Part shown: piece after piece, positions 25,410 to 36,548 of the stretch
How positions within the stretch are numbered: the first letter of the stretch is position 1
Layout of the letters: each line of letters begins with the position of its first letter
Source: Diaporthe sp. PMI_573
Lineage: Eukaryota; Ascomycota; Sordariomycetes; Diaporthales; Diaporthaceae
Length of the DNA: 64,000 nt
Direction of reading: 5' to 3'
Assembly (NCBI GenBank): GCA_021399435.1
Contig: JAJTUP010000016.1
Span: forward strand, 124,001 to 188,000
The notes under the pieces: model-generated
Told to the model about the DNA's origin: nothing
Databases searched by the model: none
What the model saw: the letters and a program-made list of their open reading frames with translations, nothing else
Translations under genes and position numbers: made by a program

Positions 25410-27090
25410 ATGTCCGATCTTTTGGCATTGGCTTCTACATTGCCTCAATGCGCTGTGAGTTCCTATCCGTAACGACCAGCCGAGGGCCATCTCGTATGCT
25501 GAAACGCCACCTCATAGATAGCATGTTTGATAACTGCAATTGATAACTCCGCTTGTCCGATCACGAATCAAACATGTGCCTGTCACGATAAGGACCTCAC
25601 TGCGGAAGCTACAGCGTGCATCACCGAGAGCTGCACCGTACGAGAGTCTCTTTCGACCAAAAACCTGACCGACACATACTGTGGAATATCACCGACTACG
25701 AGCCCGTTTTACCCTGTGCCCGTATTCTTGACCTTCACCGCCCTCTGCGCGGTTTCTGTCTTGCTACGGGTCGCCGCTAGGCTGAAAGTCGGGTATCCCG
25801 TCTGGTGGGACGATGTGATTATCGCTTTGTCTTTTGTAGGTTCTGATCTGTGCGTAGAGGTAGTCCAGTATAGGTACCGTAGATGCTAACTAAGATCCTT
25901 TAATATTCTCCAGATAGGCTGCGTCGCATTCACAACAATTGGGTTGAAGAGTAAGTACTCGAGACTCACTTCTTTCCTTTATCACCTGCGAGCGGTCCGG
26001 CAAGCTGACAAGTACTACACAGTTCTCCACCTCGGCTTGGGAACGGACATATGGGCCCTACCATTCGACAACATCACGAACATCTTCATTGGAATTTATG
26101 TCATCTTCGTACTATATATAACGAGCCGACACCTCGTGCGAGCGTCTATTGTGCTCTTCTGCTACCGACTTCTGGGCCACGACCCTTTAGCACGGCGGCT
26201 GATACGATTTACTTTGGCGCTGCTAATCACCTTCTGCATCGCTCTAGACCTTGCAATGATATTTGGATGCACACCAATTAATTACTTCTGGAACGCATGG
26301 GATGATCAGCATGAGGGCCACTGTATCAGTCTTCACGGCGTCTTCTGGGCCGGCGCAGCCATTGACATTTCGATCGACGTGTGGATCCTGCTCCTTCCTA
26401 TCCCGTTCATTATGCGACTGAAGCTCTCCCTCCGAAAGAAGATCTTGTCCGGCATAATGTTTACGTTCGGGATCTTGTAAGTACCTTGGTCAAACTCGAG
26501 GGGAGGGGCTTCGAGATCAGTTTTCTGACTCAGATATCAGTGTCACCGTCGTCAGCCTATACCGTCTCACCCTGATCAATCGCTTCACGTTATCACACAA
26601 TCCGACTGGTAAGTCGCAGCCACGAATTTTAGCTCCCACCTACTTGTTTCAAATACCTTCGTCTTCCATCCCGTTCATGGTTAACTCTTTCCGGTACATA
26701 GCGGATGCTCTCGACGTCGGAATCTGGTCGGGCTTGGAAATTTACATTGGCATCATCTGTGCATGCCTCCCAAATTTCAACTCCCTACTGAAACCAGTTT
26801 ACGCGTGGATGGGTTCTCGGACACAGTCTCAACACACTGCCGGCACCACCTATGGCGGCGGCAGCGGGTTCCATAGCCGCGGCCACAAGGACGAGCAATC
26901 CGGGTTGGGGTCAACGATCCGTGCGACGACTGTCATCCAGATCGAGGAGCATGGCTCTCATGGACATAACATGAGCAACGCCAGTAGCGACGGACTTATT
27001 GGACAGGAGAGTGACGTAGGCAACGTACAGGAGATCGAACTAGGAATAATCGGGACGGCTAATACTACGTGTGGGAGGGCTTGGTCGTGA
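25410..27090 (+). CDS. CFEM-domain integral membrane protein, Pth11-type GPCR-like (436 aa)
   Basis: Six exons (25410-25454, 25518-25835, 25914-25950, 26023-26476, 26541-26608, 26702-27090) with GT-AG introns of 63-93 nt encode 436 residues. The N-terminus is an extracellular CFEM domain: LPQCA, IACLITAIDNSACPITNQTC, ACHDKDL and CITESCTVRE, eight Cys in the usual spacing. Seven hydrophobic helices follow, with the loop GYPVWWDDVIIALSF (WDD motif), LGLGTDIWALPFDNIT, CIALDLAMIFGCTPINYFW and DVGIWSGLEIYIGIICACLP. Ser/Gly-rich cytoplasmic tail. Known: family members sense surfaces or host cues and signal by cAMP in plant pathogens. The signal sequence before the CFEM is short (MSDLLALASTLPQC), so an additional upstream exon is possible. 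Confidence 0.9.
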
Positions 27091-27511
27091 AATGATTCAA
27101 AGACCCACGAAGCAACGCGTACCATCGTCCTTTGGACCGGGGCAAAACGCTTTAAACGGATTCATCATGAAGTGGAAGTACCATGAGTCATAGATCCCAC
27201 ACAATAATTATTTGTAATTTCGTGATCGAGCGCTTTGCATTCTTGCTCTCTGTTCAACTAGTCTAATAGGTATCTCACCTAGATCTAATTTACTAAACGG
27301 TAGATGTTAAGTTGACCATGCTAATTTAGAAGTTTCTTCATGTCTCCGGTCTTTGATAGAAACTGATGTATGCATTGGTTAGGATGGAATAATTATCGCC
27401 TAAGTCTCACATTCTCATAATCATACAGTATGGCCAGCGAAGTACGCATGGAAATTAGAAGATGTAGTTTCTATTTTAATTTCAATATCTCGTAATGACT
27501 CACTACCTCCT

Positions 27512-28183
27512 CTAGTCCAGCATCGGGCTTGTTGGCGGCTTCGGCGCTGGCAAGCCCGAGCACGTGCGGCAATTTATGGTCAGGACATCAGCAGCGGTCA
27601 AGGGCATCATGACACTGCCATCTCCCATCCCAGGCGGTATCAAAATGAGACGAGAGCCCCCTCCAATGATCCTCGCCGAAAAGCGGGTGCGCGGCATTAA
27701 GTCCTCGACGTTGCCCTTCTCCTGCAGTGCGAACCATACAGCTGGATTGAAGCGGTCCCATGTTTTGTCTCCCCCAGTGTCTCGGCATTTCACCCAAGCC
27801 GGGAGGGGAATTCGCCACGCTATTTCGCGAGCAACAGCATCCCACTCCGTACTGAAGTATCGCTTGACCGACTTCGCTTGAGCAAGGCGTAAAATCGGAT
27901 ACGTGAGCCCGGGAAAGTCCTCAATATAAGTTATGAGGTCGTGGATACGGAAAGGTACCAGATAATCACTTCCACCGTATTGAATGGTGAACAGGTTGTT
28001 CTCCGGGAATGCGTGCATTGAAAAATTAAAGAACTGGCATAGCCCCTTGTGAAAGTTGATGTAACAAAACAAGACCCGGTCCTTGGTGTGTGGACAGAGC
28101 GGTGAGCTGATGACACTGTCCAGGAAGAGAATGAGCTCGTCCGGTGAGCCAGGATAGAGTCTGTTGGGCTTGAATTGACTCAT
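27512..28183 (-). CDS. Hypothetical protein, single exon (223 aa)
   Basis: The ATG at 28183 begins a 223-residue frame; the frame is open further upstream only from a GTG. Segments such as SPDELILFLDSVISSPLCPH, FTIQYGGSDYLVPFRIHDLI and WDRFNPAVWFALQEKGN look like a folded cytosolic protein, and the C-terminus has ADVLTINCRTCSGLP. I do not recognise a family. There is no signal peptide, no transmembrane helix and no intron. The length and regular composition make a real gene more likely than chance. Confidence 0.55.
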   Translation of the reverse strand: MSQFKPNRLYPGSPDELILFLDSVISSPLCPHTKDRVLFCYINFHKGLCQFFNFSMHAFPENNLFTIQYGGSDYLVPFRIHDLITYIEDFPGLTYPILRLAQAKSVKRYFSTEWDAVAREIAWRIPLPAWVKCRDTGGDKTWDRFNPAVWFALQEKGNVEDLMPRTRFSARIIGGGSRLILIPPGMGDGSVMMPLTAADVLTINCRTCSGLPAPKPPTSPMLD

Positions 28184-28787
28184 ACTGGCGAGACAGGGGA
28201 ACCGATTGAAGGAGGATTGAATGAAGAAATACAGATCGAGGAGCAAGGGATGGAAGAGTGACACGAATCAAATATATCACCGTTGTATTTTTGCGATGAG
28301 AACTTTCTCATTCATATGCTTATAGATTCCCACGTGCATCTCTATTTCTCTGCAGAATTGAGTAAGAGAAAGACCCTGTCATGATTGGCGATGTTTGAGG
28401 TTCAGCAGCTGGCTTAATCACGACAAAGGCTTTCTATGAGAACAAGTTGGGGCGTTTGGAAATATGAAACTTACACGAATTTTCGATAAATTTGCGAACT
28501 GAACTAATGTATTCCATTGTTACAGTCCAGAATTTGGCCGAAAATTCCTCTCCACGGACCAGCCGATGGCGCAGATACTGCCAAGCAATGATCTGTCAGG
28601 ACTTCTTTCATGAGTAGCTCTGCTATTTGCAACACATCTCTTTCGAAATAGCCAGAGCACAAAGTATCCGTCACAAATGGTGTAAATCAGGGGAATTCTT
28701 GGTGACCTGAAAGTTCAAACAACATGAGACAACGTCTCAAGAGACCCTTGAGGAAAATGTCCATTTGTGATTCCCGCTTAGGCACCA
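28184..28787. other. Intergenic, nothing recognised
   Basis: AT-rich spacer between the unknown gene and the polyketide synthase relic, with no coding signal. Confidence 0.35.
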
Positions 28788-29400
28788 TCACAAATCACAC
28801 CCGCTATGTTGTCCCATCTCCCTTCTTTTCTTCATCGACACGCCAATATCGTCAATTCTCTTCCCATCCTGCATAATATCGAACACAGCAACGCTCACAC
28901 CAAAGTCCCTCCGGGTCCAGTTCCTCAACTCCACCGCCATCAGCGAGTCCATACCGTAGTCGGCCAAGCCCTTGCCACCCTCGATCTCCTTGGCCTCAAC
29001 TCCCAGCCCCCGCGCCAGCTTCGACTTCAGCGCCGTGACCACAATTCTGATGCATTCAAGCGGTTCGTTTGCCTGAATGAAAAGCTGCGCCTAGTCGAGG
29101 TCGTTCCCCTTTGCCGGTTGAGGACCCGTGACCCCAGAAGCCGTCGCGCCGAGCTCTACCTCGAACCCAGCAAACATGCGCGTTCGGAATGCCCAGAAGA
29201 CATCTCCACCACGGGAATGAGCCTCAGCCGGCGTTGAAGCGCCCACGAGAAGTTGCCTTTGATCCGGGGTCAGCGGTGCCAACGCTGGGTCGCAGTAGTG
29301 GTCGGGCAAGGCCAGCGGATCGTTGGTTGCGACGGGGTTGAAGTAGGCGGTGCCTTGCCCGTAAGGCGCCGTGATTAGTCGGCGGACTCTCGCACGACAC
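28788..29400 (-). pseudogene. Polyketide synthase relic: C-terminal acyl carrier domain and linker
   Basis: The readable end is an acyl carrier protein: LKSKLARGLGVEAKEIEGGK, GLADYGMDSLMAVELRNW (DSL Ser for the phosphopantetheine arm), FGVSVAVFDIMQ and a terminal stop at 28788. The same frame continues upstream through AQLFIQANEPLECIRIVV, is broken by a TAG at 29091-29093, and then reads a linker (GTAYFNPVATNDPLALP, LTPDQRQLL) up to about 29400. No ketosynthase, acyltransferase or ketoreductase core remains in the window. A reducing-type fungal PKS is the probable source. The fragment cannot make polyketide. Confidence 0.75.
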
Positions 29401-29499
29401 CGTCGTCCCGCATCCAGCTGAGGTCGAGGGATACGGACACAGGTCTGCCGGCTGCTGTGCGGTGCGTACAATAGCCGAGACCCGAATGGCGGCAGGCTC

Positions 29500-29721
29500 G
29501 GCGTGGGTAAGCCGGTACTTTTTGTACACGCCAAATTCGATTTTATCTGCCCTACCCTAACGACACGTCTAGCAGATCAGATGCGTGAGGCGTTTGAAAA
29601 CCTGTCAGAGGTGGCTATCGAAGCAGGTCAAAATGTGCAGTGTGAGAAACTCGACGAGGTCAACGTTGGGGTGGTGAAATTTCTTGTGCAAAGTCTTACA
29701 GTGCTGGCCTGTGCCGGCTGA
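29500..29721 (+). pseudogene. Alpha/beta hydrolase relic (C-terminal part)
   Basis: The plus strand reads GKPVLFVHAKFDFICPTLTT, RLADQMREAFENL, then EAGQNVQCEKLDEVN and VGVVKFLVQSL to a stop at 29721. This is the tail of epoxide-hydrolase-like fungal enzymes, where the block normally reads AGH and gives the catalytic His. Here the His position is Gln. There is no ATG at the start (the frame opens with GTG at 29503) and no nucleophile-elbow half. It lies head to head against the PKS relic, so it is probably the remnant of the same former gene cluster. Confidence 0.65.
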
Positions 29722-30299
29722 GACGAGACATCACACAGAGAATGCTTGAGTTTTTTTCAGGCTCATCAACTTCAATTTACTACTAGTTTCCACAGTTAGT
29801 CTGTAAGAAATTTAAAGCCGGTGCGCTCAGAATGCATGCAGGCGTCTTTCTGTCCGCCAAGACGTTGACTCTCCATGCCGTTGACCAGAAGTGCTTCTAA
29901 AGGCAAACAAAGAATTAATGATCATCACTTGTCCACAGGTTTCAATCGTGGAGATCCCACGGCTATTCCAGTAGATGGGCTTTCATGGTACTCGTGGCAG
30001 AGTTGACTGGGCCCGGCAAGATCGGGATGTTTGAATTCGAGGCAGGTGTGGATCACCAGCATTTGATTGTTGATGACTCGGAAAGCACTGTTCTCGGCGA
30101 TGTGCGAATATATTTTCACCATATGCCTGATTCCATGCTACAGGTCTTGCAACCATCAATGGTTTTGAAGGGGCGCGTAGTTTCGTGAAGCCACGTTTCT
30201 AAGTCTCCCTTCCGAGGAAAATGCTGAAGCAAGTTGGTATTGATCACTAGCTAAGCCCTTCCCCATCTTCGCTGGATGTTCGATTGTCCTCAACTTGAA
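29722..30299. other. Intergenic, nothing recognised
   Basis: A 67-codon plus-strand frame at 29985-30188 has no recognisable motif. Confidence 0.35.
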
Positions 30300-30956
30300 C
30301 TAGGCTTCGGGCAAAGGGTCGTCTCTTTCCGAAGATCCATGGACCTCCCTCCGATGATCCTGCCTCCTCTTCCAGGCATCCCAGGTGTCAAAAGTCTCAT
30401 CGCAATGGTCGCACTTCTGGGGGACCTGGTACAGTAACGTTAGCCTGCTCCGACCCCTCACAAGTACAGATGTGATCTGGGCGAGGGCGCTTACCTCCTT
30501 CCTTTTCTTCAGCTCTTCTGGCACAAAACTTCCCTCGTCCGTAGTCACGAGGAACAGACCATTCTTGCCTTCAGAAGCAGGTGCTTCAGTACTCTTGTCA
30601 CCGAACCCTAGAATTTCCTTGCGCAGAGTCTCAAATGCAGCTGGCGGGTGTGGTGGTAGGTCGGTATCGGGGTCGATCTCGCGATGCGCATATGCCATAA
30701 CCCACGCGTACGCCACATATGCAACAGTGGATCGATTCATATCCTTCCGCTGTGGAATGATCACGCGGGCCAATTTCTGCGGGTCGGCCTCGGAACCCAG
30801 TTTGGAGTGTAGGAGCACCGATATGGCATCGTTGTCCGGGTGGTCTTCAGTGAAAGGCGGCGCCCCGCAAGTCTCGTCCACACCGTTTGCGGCGAGAAAG
30901 GCGTCGAGTGTGGACACCGACACTCTGAATCCACGGAGGAGCGTGACTGCGACCAT
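30300..30956 (-). CDS. Small protein with a C-terminal C2H2-like zinc finger (195 aa)
   Basis: Exons 30495-30956 and 30300-30425 flank a 69-nt intron (GTAAGC donor, GCTAAC branch, CCAG acceptor). The intron keeps frame and has no stop, so retention would simply insert 23 residues. The N-terminal 150 residues are unknown but orderly (LLRGFRVSVSTLDAFLAANG, RVIIPQRKDMNRSTVAYVAY). The C-terminus has CDHCDETFDTWDAWK followed by two spaced His, a C-x2-C...H-x5-H finger. It is possibly a nucleic-acid-binding or adaptor protein; no further function is proposed. Confidence 0.65.
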   Translation of the reverse strand: MVAVTLLRGFRVSVSTLDAFLAANGVDETCGAPPFTEDHPDNDAISVLLHSKLGSEADPQKLARVIIPQRKDMNRSTVAYVAYAWVMAYAHREIDPDTDLPPHPPAAFETLRKEILGFGDKSTEAPASEGKNGLFLVTTDEGSFVPEELKKRKEVSALAQITSVLVRGRSRLTLLYQVPQKCDHCDETFDTWDAWKRRQDHRREVHGSSERDDPLPEA

Positions 30957-31773
30957 GTTGACAGATGAAACAAGACTGGTGTTTTCTATTACGTGTGAGT
31001 GACAGTCGAAATACAATGAAAGCAGAGATAGTTTGTGACTCGCGATCGAAAAACTTCAGTGTGGTCTTTTTGAGGGGGCGGATTGAGGTAAGGGAGAGGT
31101 TGAGGGAACCACACAGTCATGCGCCAGAACGCCACAGCGGAGGTGACGCACTATAAATGGGCGGGCTGACAGATGGCTTGCTGCCTGGCCCGGCCTGGGA
31201 TCCTACCTGGCCCGCTTCAGCGACCTAGGCTGAACTCCCCTGTGGGGGCGACCCAAGAACTCGGCCAGCTGCTGTGTCACTGTCATTGTGCCAATCCCTC
31301 AGACGTATGCCAAGAAGCTTTCTTGTGAATTACATGAGAATTACATGAGCAGCACCATTCCCGTGTAGACTTTTTTGGTTAAAAAAAAGAAATGGAACAA
31401 AGGAACACAGATCTACTTGCCTACAAGCTCAAGCTCATATACTGAACGCAGGCGGGCCGCTGCTTGCCAGTAGTCTGTACTCTGGTGAAGACAGTGCTAT
31501 TAGGTACCTATCTACCTAGGTGGGTAGGTAAGCAGTGGCCGCGGTAGTCACTATTTGCATCACATAGCCTGCCTACAATTTACAGCACTGTTGTCCGGGA
31601 ACAAGCCCTTTCTGATTTATGTTATCTGATTTATGTTACAACACCCGTTGACAGAAGATTGCGTTTGTATCTATTCAGGTATTCCCGAGGTCTTAAGCCA
31701 AAAGCCATCATTCCACCACGCTGTCCAGCAACGCCGAGGCCCATCACCTTGTCATACCACATCCTCGTCGAGC
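30957..31773. other. Intergenic with a TACCTAGGTA-type motif
   Basis: It holds the promoter of the zinc-finger gene. At 31501-31532 there is a cluster of GGTA/TACC palindromic repeats (TACCTAGGTGGGTAGGTA). No gene is seen. Confidence 0.4.
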
Positions 31774-32676
31774 CTAAAACTGCGCGGGATTATTTCCTAC
31801 AAACACCGTCTGGTGCAACTGTGTGAAACAAGTCTCCAAAAGGGTCATATCCGCCATGTACGCTGGTGCCCCAGTCTGTGGGTCCAGCGTCCAGAAATCC
31901 AGGGTGTACGCCTGCGTTGCGTCGATATACAGCCGGCCTCCTGAATTGAAAACGTGCCTCTGGCCCGGGATTGGAGCTGAGTATATCCTGGGGTCGATAT
32001 CCCAGTAGTCAGTCCTGTTGTGTTTCACCATCCTCAGCGGACCGCCCTGCGGGTTTGTGAGCTGCTGCCCTGCCACAGTTGGATCCCAGATGAACGGCAT
32101 CCACTTGAGCCCAACAGCGAGAATCAGGTAGACCATACGATCTGGATGGGCGCTGTTGAGGCGTCTGACGACTTGTGTAATGACGCGATTCCACTCGTTC
32201 GGCTGATCCATATCTGGCGCCTTGCACTCGACCCAGAGAATGTCGCGCTCCGATCCGGCCATGGGAGGCGCGCCAGGTTGGGCGATAACATTGGAGCATC
32301 GCACGACAATGATGTCGGGGACGTGAGATTCGGGGTCGGCAGGGGGGAGGCCGCGATAGGCTTCTCGATCGATGTCGTAGCATGGTCCGTTTTGTACCAC
32401 GGGCTCGTCTGGGAAGTAAACTCGACAAATGTGATCCCAGGCATGCCAGACAACATCTTCTTTGCTATAGGTAGTCCCCTTTACCGCTATCTTTCCAATC
32501 TTCCTAGCGGAAGATCTATGGGCGTCCCAAAAGTGTCTGGCACGGAGAGATCATGTCAGTATGCCGGAACCATCCTTGATTATTCACACTCTGACCATGC
32601 TGGCAAAGTTTGGTGACGGACTCTTGCCAGAGACCTATTTCGGCTTTGCAACGTACCTTGGAGCAGGGGCGGCCAT
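31774..32676 (-). CDS. PD-(D/E)XK-nuclease-like fungal protein (260 aa)
   Basis: A 20-nt first exon (32657-32676, MAAPAP) is spliced by a 120-nt intron (GTACGT...GCCAG) to exon 2 (31774-32536). Exon 2 reads RHFWDAHRSSARKIG, EDVVWHAWDHICRVYF, then HVPDIIVVRC and ILWVECKAPDMDQPNEWNRV. The spaced D (PDI) and E-x-K (VECK) within beta-strand-like segments are the core of the PD-(D/E)XK phosphodiesterase fold. A conserved C-terminal half follows (YLILAVGLKWMPFIWDP, GGRLYIDATQAYTLDFW). Seen: motif and length. Inference: nuclease-fold protein, activity untested. It is not a known restriction enzyme; such proteins in fungi are mostly uncharacterised. Confidence 0.65.
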
Positions 32677-33755
32677 TATTCCCGTTGATTTATCAAGGCT
32701 TTAGAGCAGGGTTGTAATAAGTGTAAATAGAATATGATGCTAACGACGTTTGCTGAAGCTGACTGAAATCAAATTTCTCTCCTTTCACCACTCGGCTGGG
32801 ATACGACGCATCTTATAGGGACAAATGATGGCTACATGGGACTGCGTCTCAGCAACAATTGCAAAGATGTCATATTCCCATGTCAGCCGGACCCAGCTGG
32901 CCACAGTTTGAGAATATCCTTCCCACAGGAGCATGAGGGTGATACCTAGGTAGTCTCTAAAATTGGACTCTCCTGGCTCTCAATGTGATGGCCGTTTCAT
33001 TTTCGGTCACGTCCATAGGTGTGCATCGTAAAGGCCAAAAGTGTAGTAAGACAGCCACTTGTTTGGGAAATCAGCGGATTTCGCCCCACTCCCGGGGTCC
33101 CGAACGATACTATTCAAAATACCCTGAGTTGGGGGCCAGGAGCCCTTCTAGCCGAGGCCATCCTTTGACGCACAGCTGGGCCACAGAGATCTAGTAGGAT
33201 TCAAACCATCCTCTTGGCTGAATCCAACCGAGACTTCCAGGCCGAGACACGGGATTGGCCAGTTGTGGCCAAAACTCCTTTCGACCCTGGTATCACAGTG
33301 TAGCCTACCTTTAAGACTCGGCTCGCCGGAAAACCTCGGCTCGCCTATTATTAGCATGTAGTAAACTACGGAGCAGCTATTTTTCATGGTTCTTGCAGAT
33401 GGAGTGGCCGGCCCTGCCCTAGTTACGGCCAAAGATTCTCACCACGGGGTATTTCGAGGCATCATCAGGATGAGGAAGGCCGTCTCAAGGGGTTTCAGGG
33501 GACTTTCAGTATCTTAAGGAGTTTTGCATCGACCACCCATCGACGCATACGTAATGGACCTCTTGTGAATTGTAATGTTAGCGTTTGTGAACTCAACTGA
33601 CATGTCTTGGACCGAATACATTAAGCAACTGATCCCCTGCTCTGGAAAGTCGGGTTGAGCTGATATTTGGAGTAAACAAGTACTGTATCACTGCAATCAA
33701 CGCCCTTCTCTCTCTCGCTTTTAACAGATCTTCAGCACGTGCGCCCCCGTCCATT
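32677..33755. other. 1.1 kb intergenic, nothing recognised
   Basis: No gene is seen. A short repeated CTCGGCTCGCC occurs twice at about 33315-33345. Confidence 0.35.
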
Positions 33756-34371
33756 ATGTCTTCTTACTACGAGTATGACCAGCGTCGTCCTGCAGCGCGA
33801 GCTCCAGCTTCCAGTAAGCATCTCTGTTGTATCTTTGGCATTCGCTAGCACCCAACCGCGCAGTCATCCCAGAAGCTGATCTAGAAAACAAGGAACGGAT
33901 GGGAGGTCCTCTCAGCGATCGACCGGAGGAATTACTCAGGGCATGGCCAGCATGTCCTTGAGCAAGAAGCCCGCTTCCCAGAAGTCTTCAGCAGAGGATG
34001 AGTGGGAATCCATTAGGAGAGCGAGCCCAAGGCTTTACGACGCTATGCTCAAAGCCTCCGACATCATGCGAAAGTTAGAAGCAAGCAGAAGGATTCGCCC
34101 GTTCAGAGTGGGCTTCCCGACTATCCTACCAGCTCCATCTAGGACTGCGGCCTACGCCTCGAGTGGTAGACAACAGCCCGGCTATGGGCGCGAACCGTCG
34201 AGAACCACCCAAACTATTGCCAGGCCGCTCCAGCCTGCTCCTAGCAGAGGTTCCTCGTCAACCCAACGAATCGCGAGTTCTTCGTCGAGCTCCGCCAGGC
34301 ACGCTTGCAAGTACTGTGGTAAAAAGTACGAGGACCGTGCCAGAAGAGACGCGCATCAAAAGAAACACTGA
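33756..34371 (+). CDS. Small C2H2 zinc-finger protein (178 aa)
   Basis: Exon 1 33756-33813 (MSSYYEYDQRRPAARAPAS) and exon 2 33893-34371 are joined by a 79-nt intron (GTAAGC donor, ACAAG acceptor). The acceptor was chosen because earlier AGs hit stops in the required frame. The middle has EDEWESIRRASPRLYDAMLK, a likely helix, then a long Ser/Arg/Pro-rich linker. The C-terminus is a single classical finger, HACKYCGKKYEDRARRDAHQ plus a final KKH (C-x2-C-x12-H-x3-H). It is basic overall and likely nuclear. It is similar in plan to the 30.3-31.0 kb protein: an unknown N-terminus and one terminal finger. Confidence 0.65.
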
Positions 34372-34868
34372 TAGCTGAAGAGGGATCGTGTATCATATGC
34401 AATTTGCACTGTCTTTGATGAGTAGCTGCGAGGGAGGGAGGTACCGCTCTTGCCGTGTCTGTGACCGGCTATCGTGCCCAGAATATAGTCTTTGTTATTC
34501 ATGAAAACGTCTCATTTCAACATGTAGTGCTACGTGAATCACAAAGAAAAGTAGTCCCCAGTACGGTGTGTCCAGTCGGTCATGGCGAAAGGTAATTGTC
34601 TGCACTATACGAATACCGATAGAATTGACAAAAATTGAAAAGGCTGCGCAAATGTGACACTATCCGTAACCAAATTAATTGAAAACGGAAGTTACTCGAC
34701 TGTATTTCCCCTTCTTATAAACCACTGCCTCCGCCGTATCTCGAGGCTGGTCACCGTTCTGATGCAATGAGTCGCCCAAAGCCGGTACACTATTTGACCA
34801 CCCCGTACGTAATGGTGATATATTCTATACTTGGAACGCAATTATCAACGTGACAAAGTTTGGGTAGT
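34372..34868. other. Intergenic between convergent genes, nothing recognised
   Basis: Presumed 3' ends of the zinc-finger gene and the MFS gene; AT-rich, with no repeat. Confidence 0.4.
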
Positions 34869-36548
34869 TCAAATCAGATATCTTCGCTGCTCGACGTTTC
34901 CAGCAATGTATCCACGCTCAGCCTCACGCCTATCCATGTCTTTGTTCTTCCTGGCCAAAACAACCCTAAGAACGGTGGCAGCTATGATAGCCAAAAGAGC
35001 CATACCAGCATTCACGCCAAAGGCCAGGACGAATCGGGGCGCGGCATCGTTTGGGTAAAGGTATGATCCGTAAATGCTGCAAATGGTGGCAACAGCATTG
35101 TTGAAGGCGACGGCAGCAGCACGCTTGGCGGGCGGTCTGCTCATTGTGTTGGATGTCCAGACTATGGACATGTTGAAGCCAGTATATACACCAGGCAGCA
35201 TGATCATGGCGCCAAAGTACCTGGGGCCAATACCTGTAGCGGCGGCGGAGATGACGAACCCGGCGAGGGCAAGGGCGATAGGACTGACTGTGTGCCAGTA
35301 TCGCTCCTGTGTCCGATCGGCGTGCCAGGAGACACAGATGCAGACCAGGCAGGCCAGTAGATAAGGCGGCGCGGTGAGTAGGAGAGTTTCGACCTTCCCC
35401 TTGCCCAGAGTTGCCACGACTGTAGGGAAGAAGCTGTTGATGGCGATGGCTGATGCTGCGCCGTAGACTACAATGAGCATGTTCCAGTTCAAAGGGTCCC
35501 TCAGCACCATCTTGAAGCCGTCGAGCATGGGTTGCTCCTTTCCCTCCGTCCAGTCGGACTCCCCAGCACCGTCGACCTTAAGCCTCCAAAGTGCCAGCTC
35601 ACGTTCCTGAGCCGAGAGCCATTTCGTGGTGGCTGGGAAGTCGGGGAGAACAAATATGGCAAGGATCGAGACAGCAACAGTGGCACTACCATAGATGATG
35701 AACAACCTGGTACCAGATCAGTAGTGGCCAGGCAAGTATCGTGCAAGGTATCTTACCATCTCCATGCTCGCATACCACGCGCTCCATCAAGCCCATCTGT
35801 AATTCCAGCCGCGATGAGACCAGAAAAAGCGCCCGATAACATGGAGCCACAATAAAAGATTCCGGTCCTCAGAGATAACTCCTCTTTGACATACCAGGCG
35901 CCCAAAGTGGCGACGCATCCGGGATACAAAGCGGCTTCGAAGAAGCCGAGTAGAAAACGTGTGGCCAGCAAGCCGTGATAGTTGTGAACCACCCCGCTGC
36001 AAGCGCAGAGCACGCCCTGAAAAATATTAAAATCAATTTGGGCGCTCACGGAATGAAATCTTCGGTGATTGTACCTACCCATATTGCCATACAACTTGGC
36101 AGATAGATCGAAGGTCTTCCGATTCTATTGAGCAAAAGATTTGAAGGGACTTGCATCAGGATGTACCCCACGAATAAGATAGTAACACAGGTCTGAAATT
36201 CGTAACCGACGAGATGCAGGTCCTCCTCCAAGCCGGCCAATCTTGCAGCTCCTATAGCATTCCTGTTACCACCTGTCAGCACTCATCTCCTCTCGTGACA
36301 TGATCAAGATGAACACACCTGTCAAGATAGTTCATGATTTGGAGAATTATCATCGTGGGCATCATTCTCCAGTCGATCTTGCGTATAAGTTTCTTTTCGA
36401 GAATGGCGATTTCTTCGGGACTCGTGTCACGGAGCAGAGGAGGAAGTCCCCTATTTTCAATAATCGTGCCATTCTTGGTCGAAGAGTTTGATGCATGTGT
36501 CTTTGTTTTGGTCATGCTAGGCAGGAAGTCCTCGTGAACGGATGCCAT
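34869..36548 (-). CDS. MFS transporter, allantoate permease (Dal5-like, ACS) family (503 aa)
   Basis: Four exons (36319-36548, 36079-36262, 35757-36016, 34869-35706) with introns of 56, 62 and 50 nt encode 503 residues. Signature segments are LIRKIDWRMMPTMIILQIMN, YLDRNAIGAARLAGLEEDL, QVPSNLLLNRIGRPSIYLP, GFFEAALYPGCVATLGAWYV and FNMSIVWTSNTMSRPPAKRA. This is the anion:cation symporter group that includes fungal Dal5, Tna1 and Seo1-type carriers of allantoate, nicotinate, thiamine precursors and dipeptides. Twelve helices are expected, in the plasma membrane. The gene is divergent from a FAD amine oxidase, so uptake followed by oxidation of an amino or amine compound is a fair inference. Confidence 0.92.

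Noticed and set aside
33148..33432. 94-codon minus-strand frame
   Set aside because: No motif, no splice partner, and composition near random.
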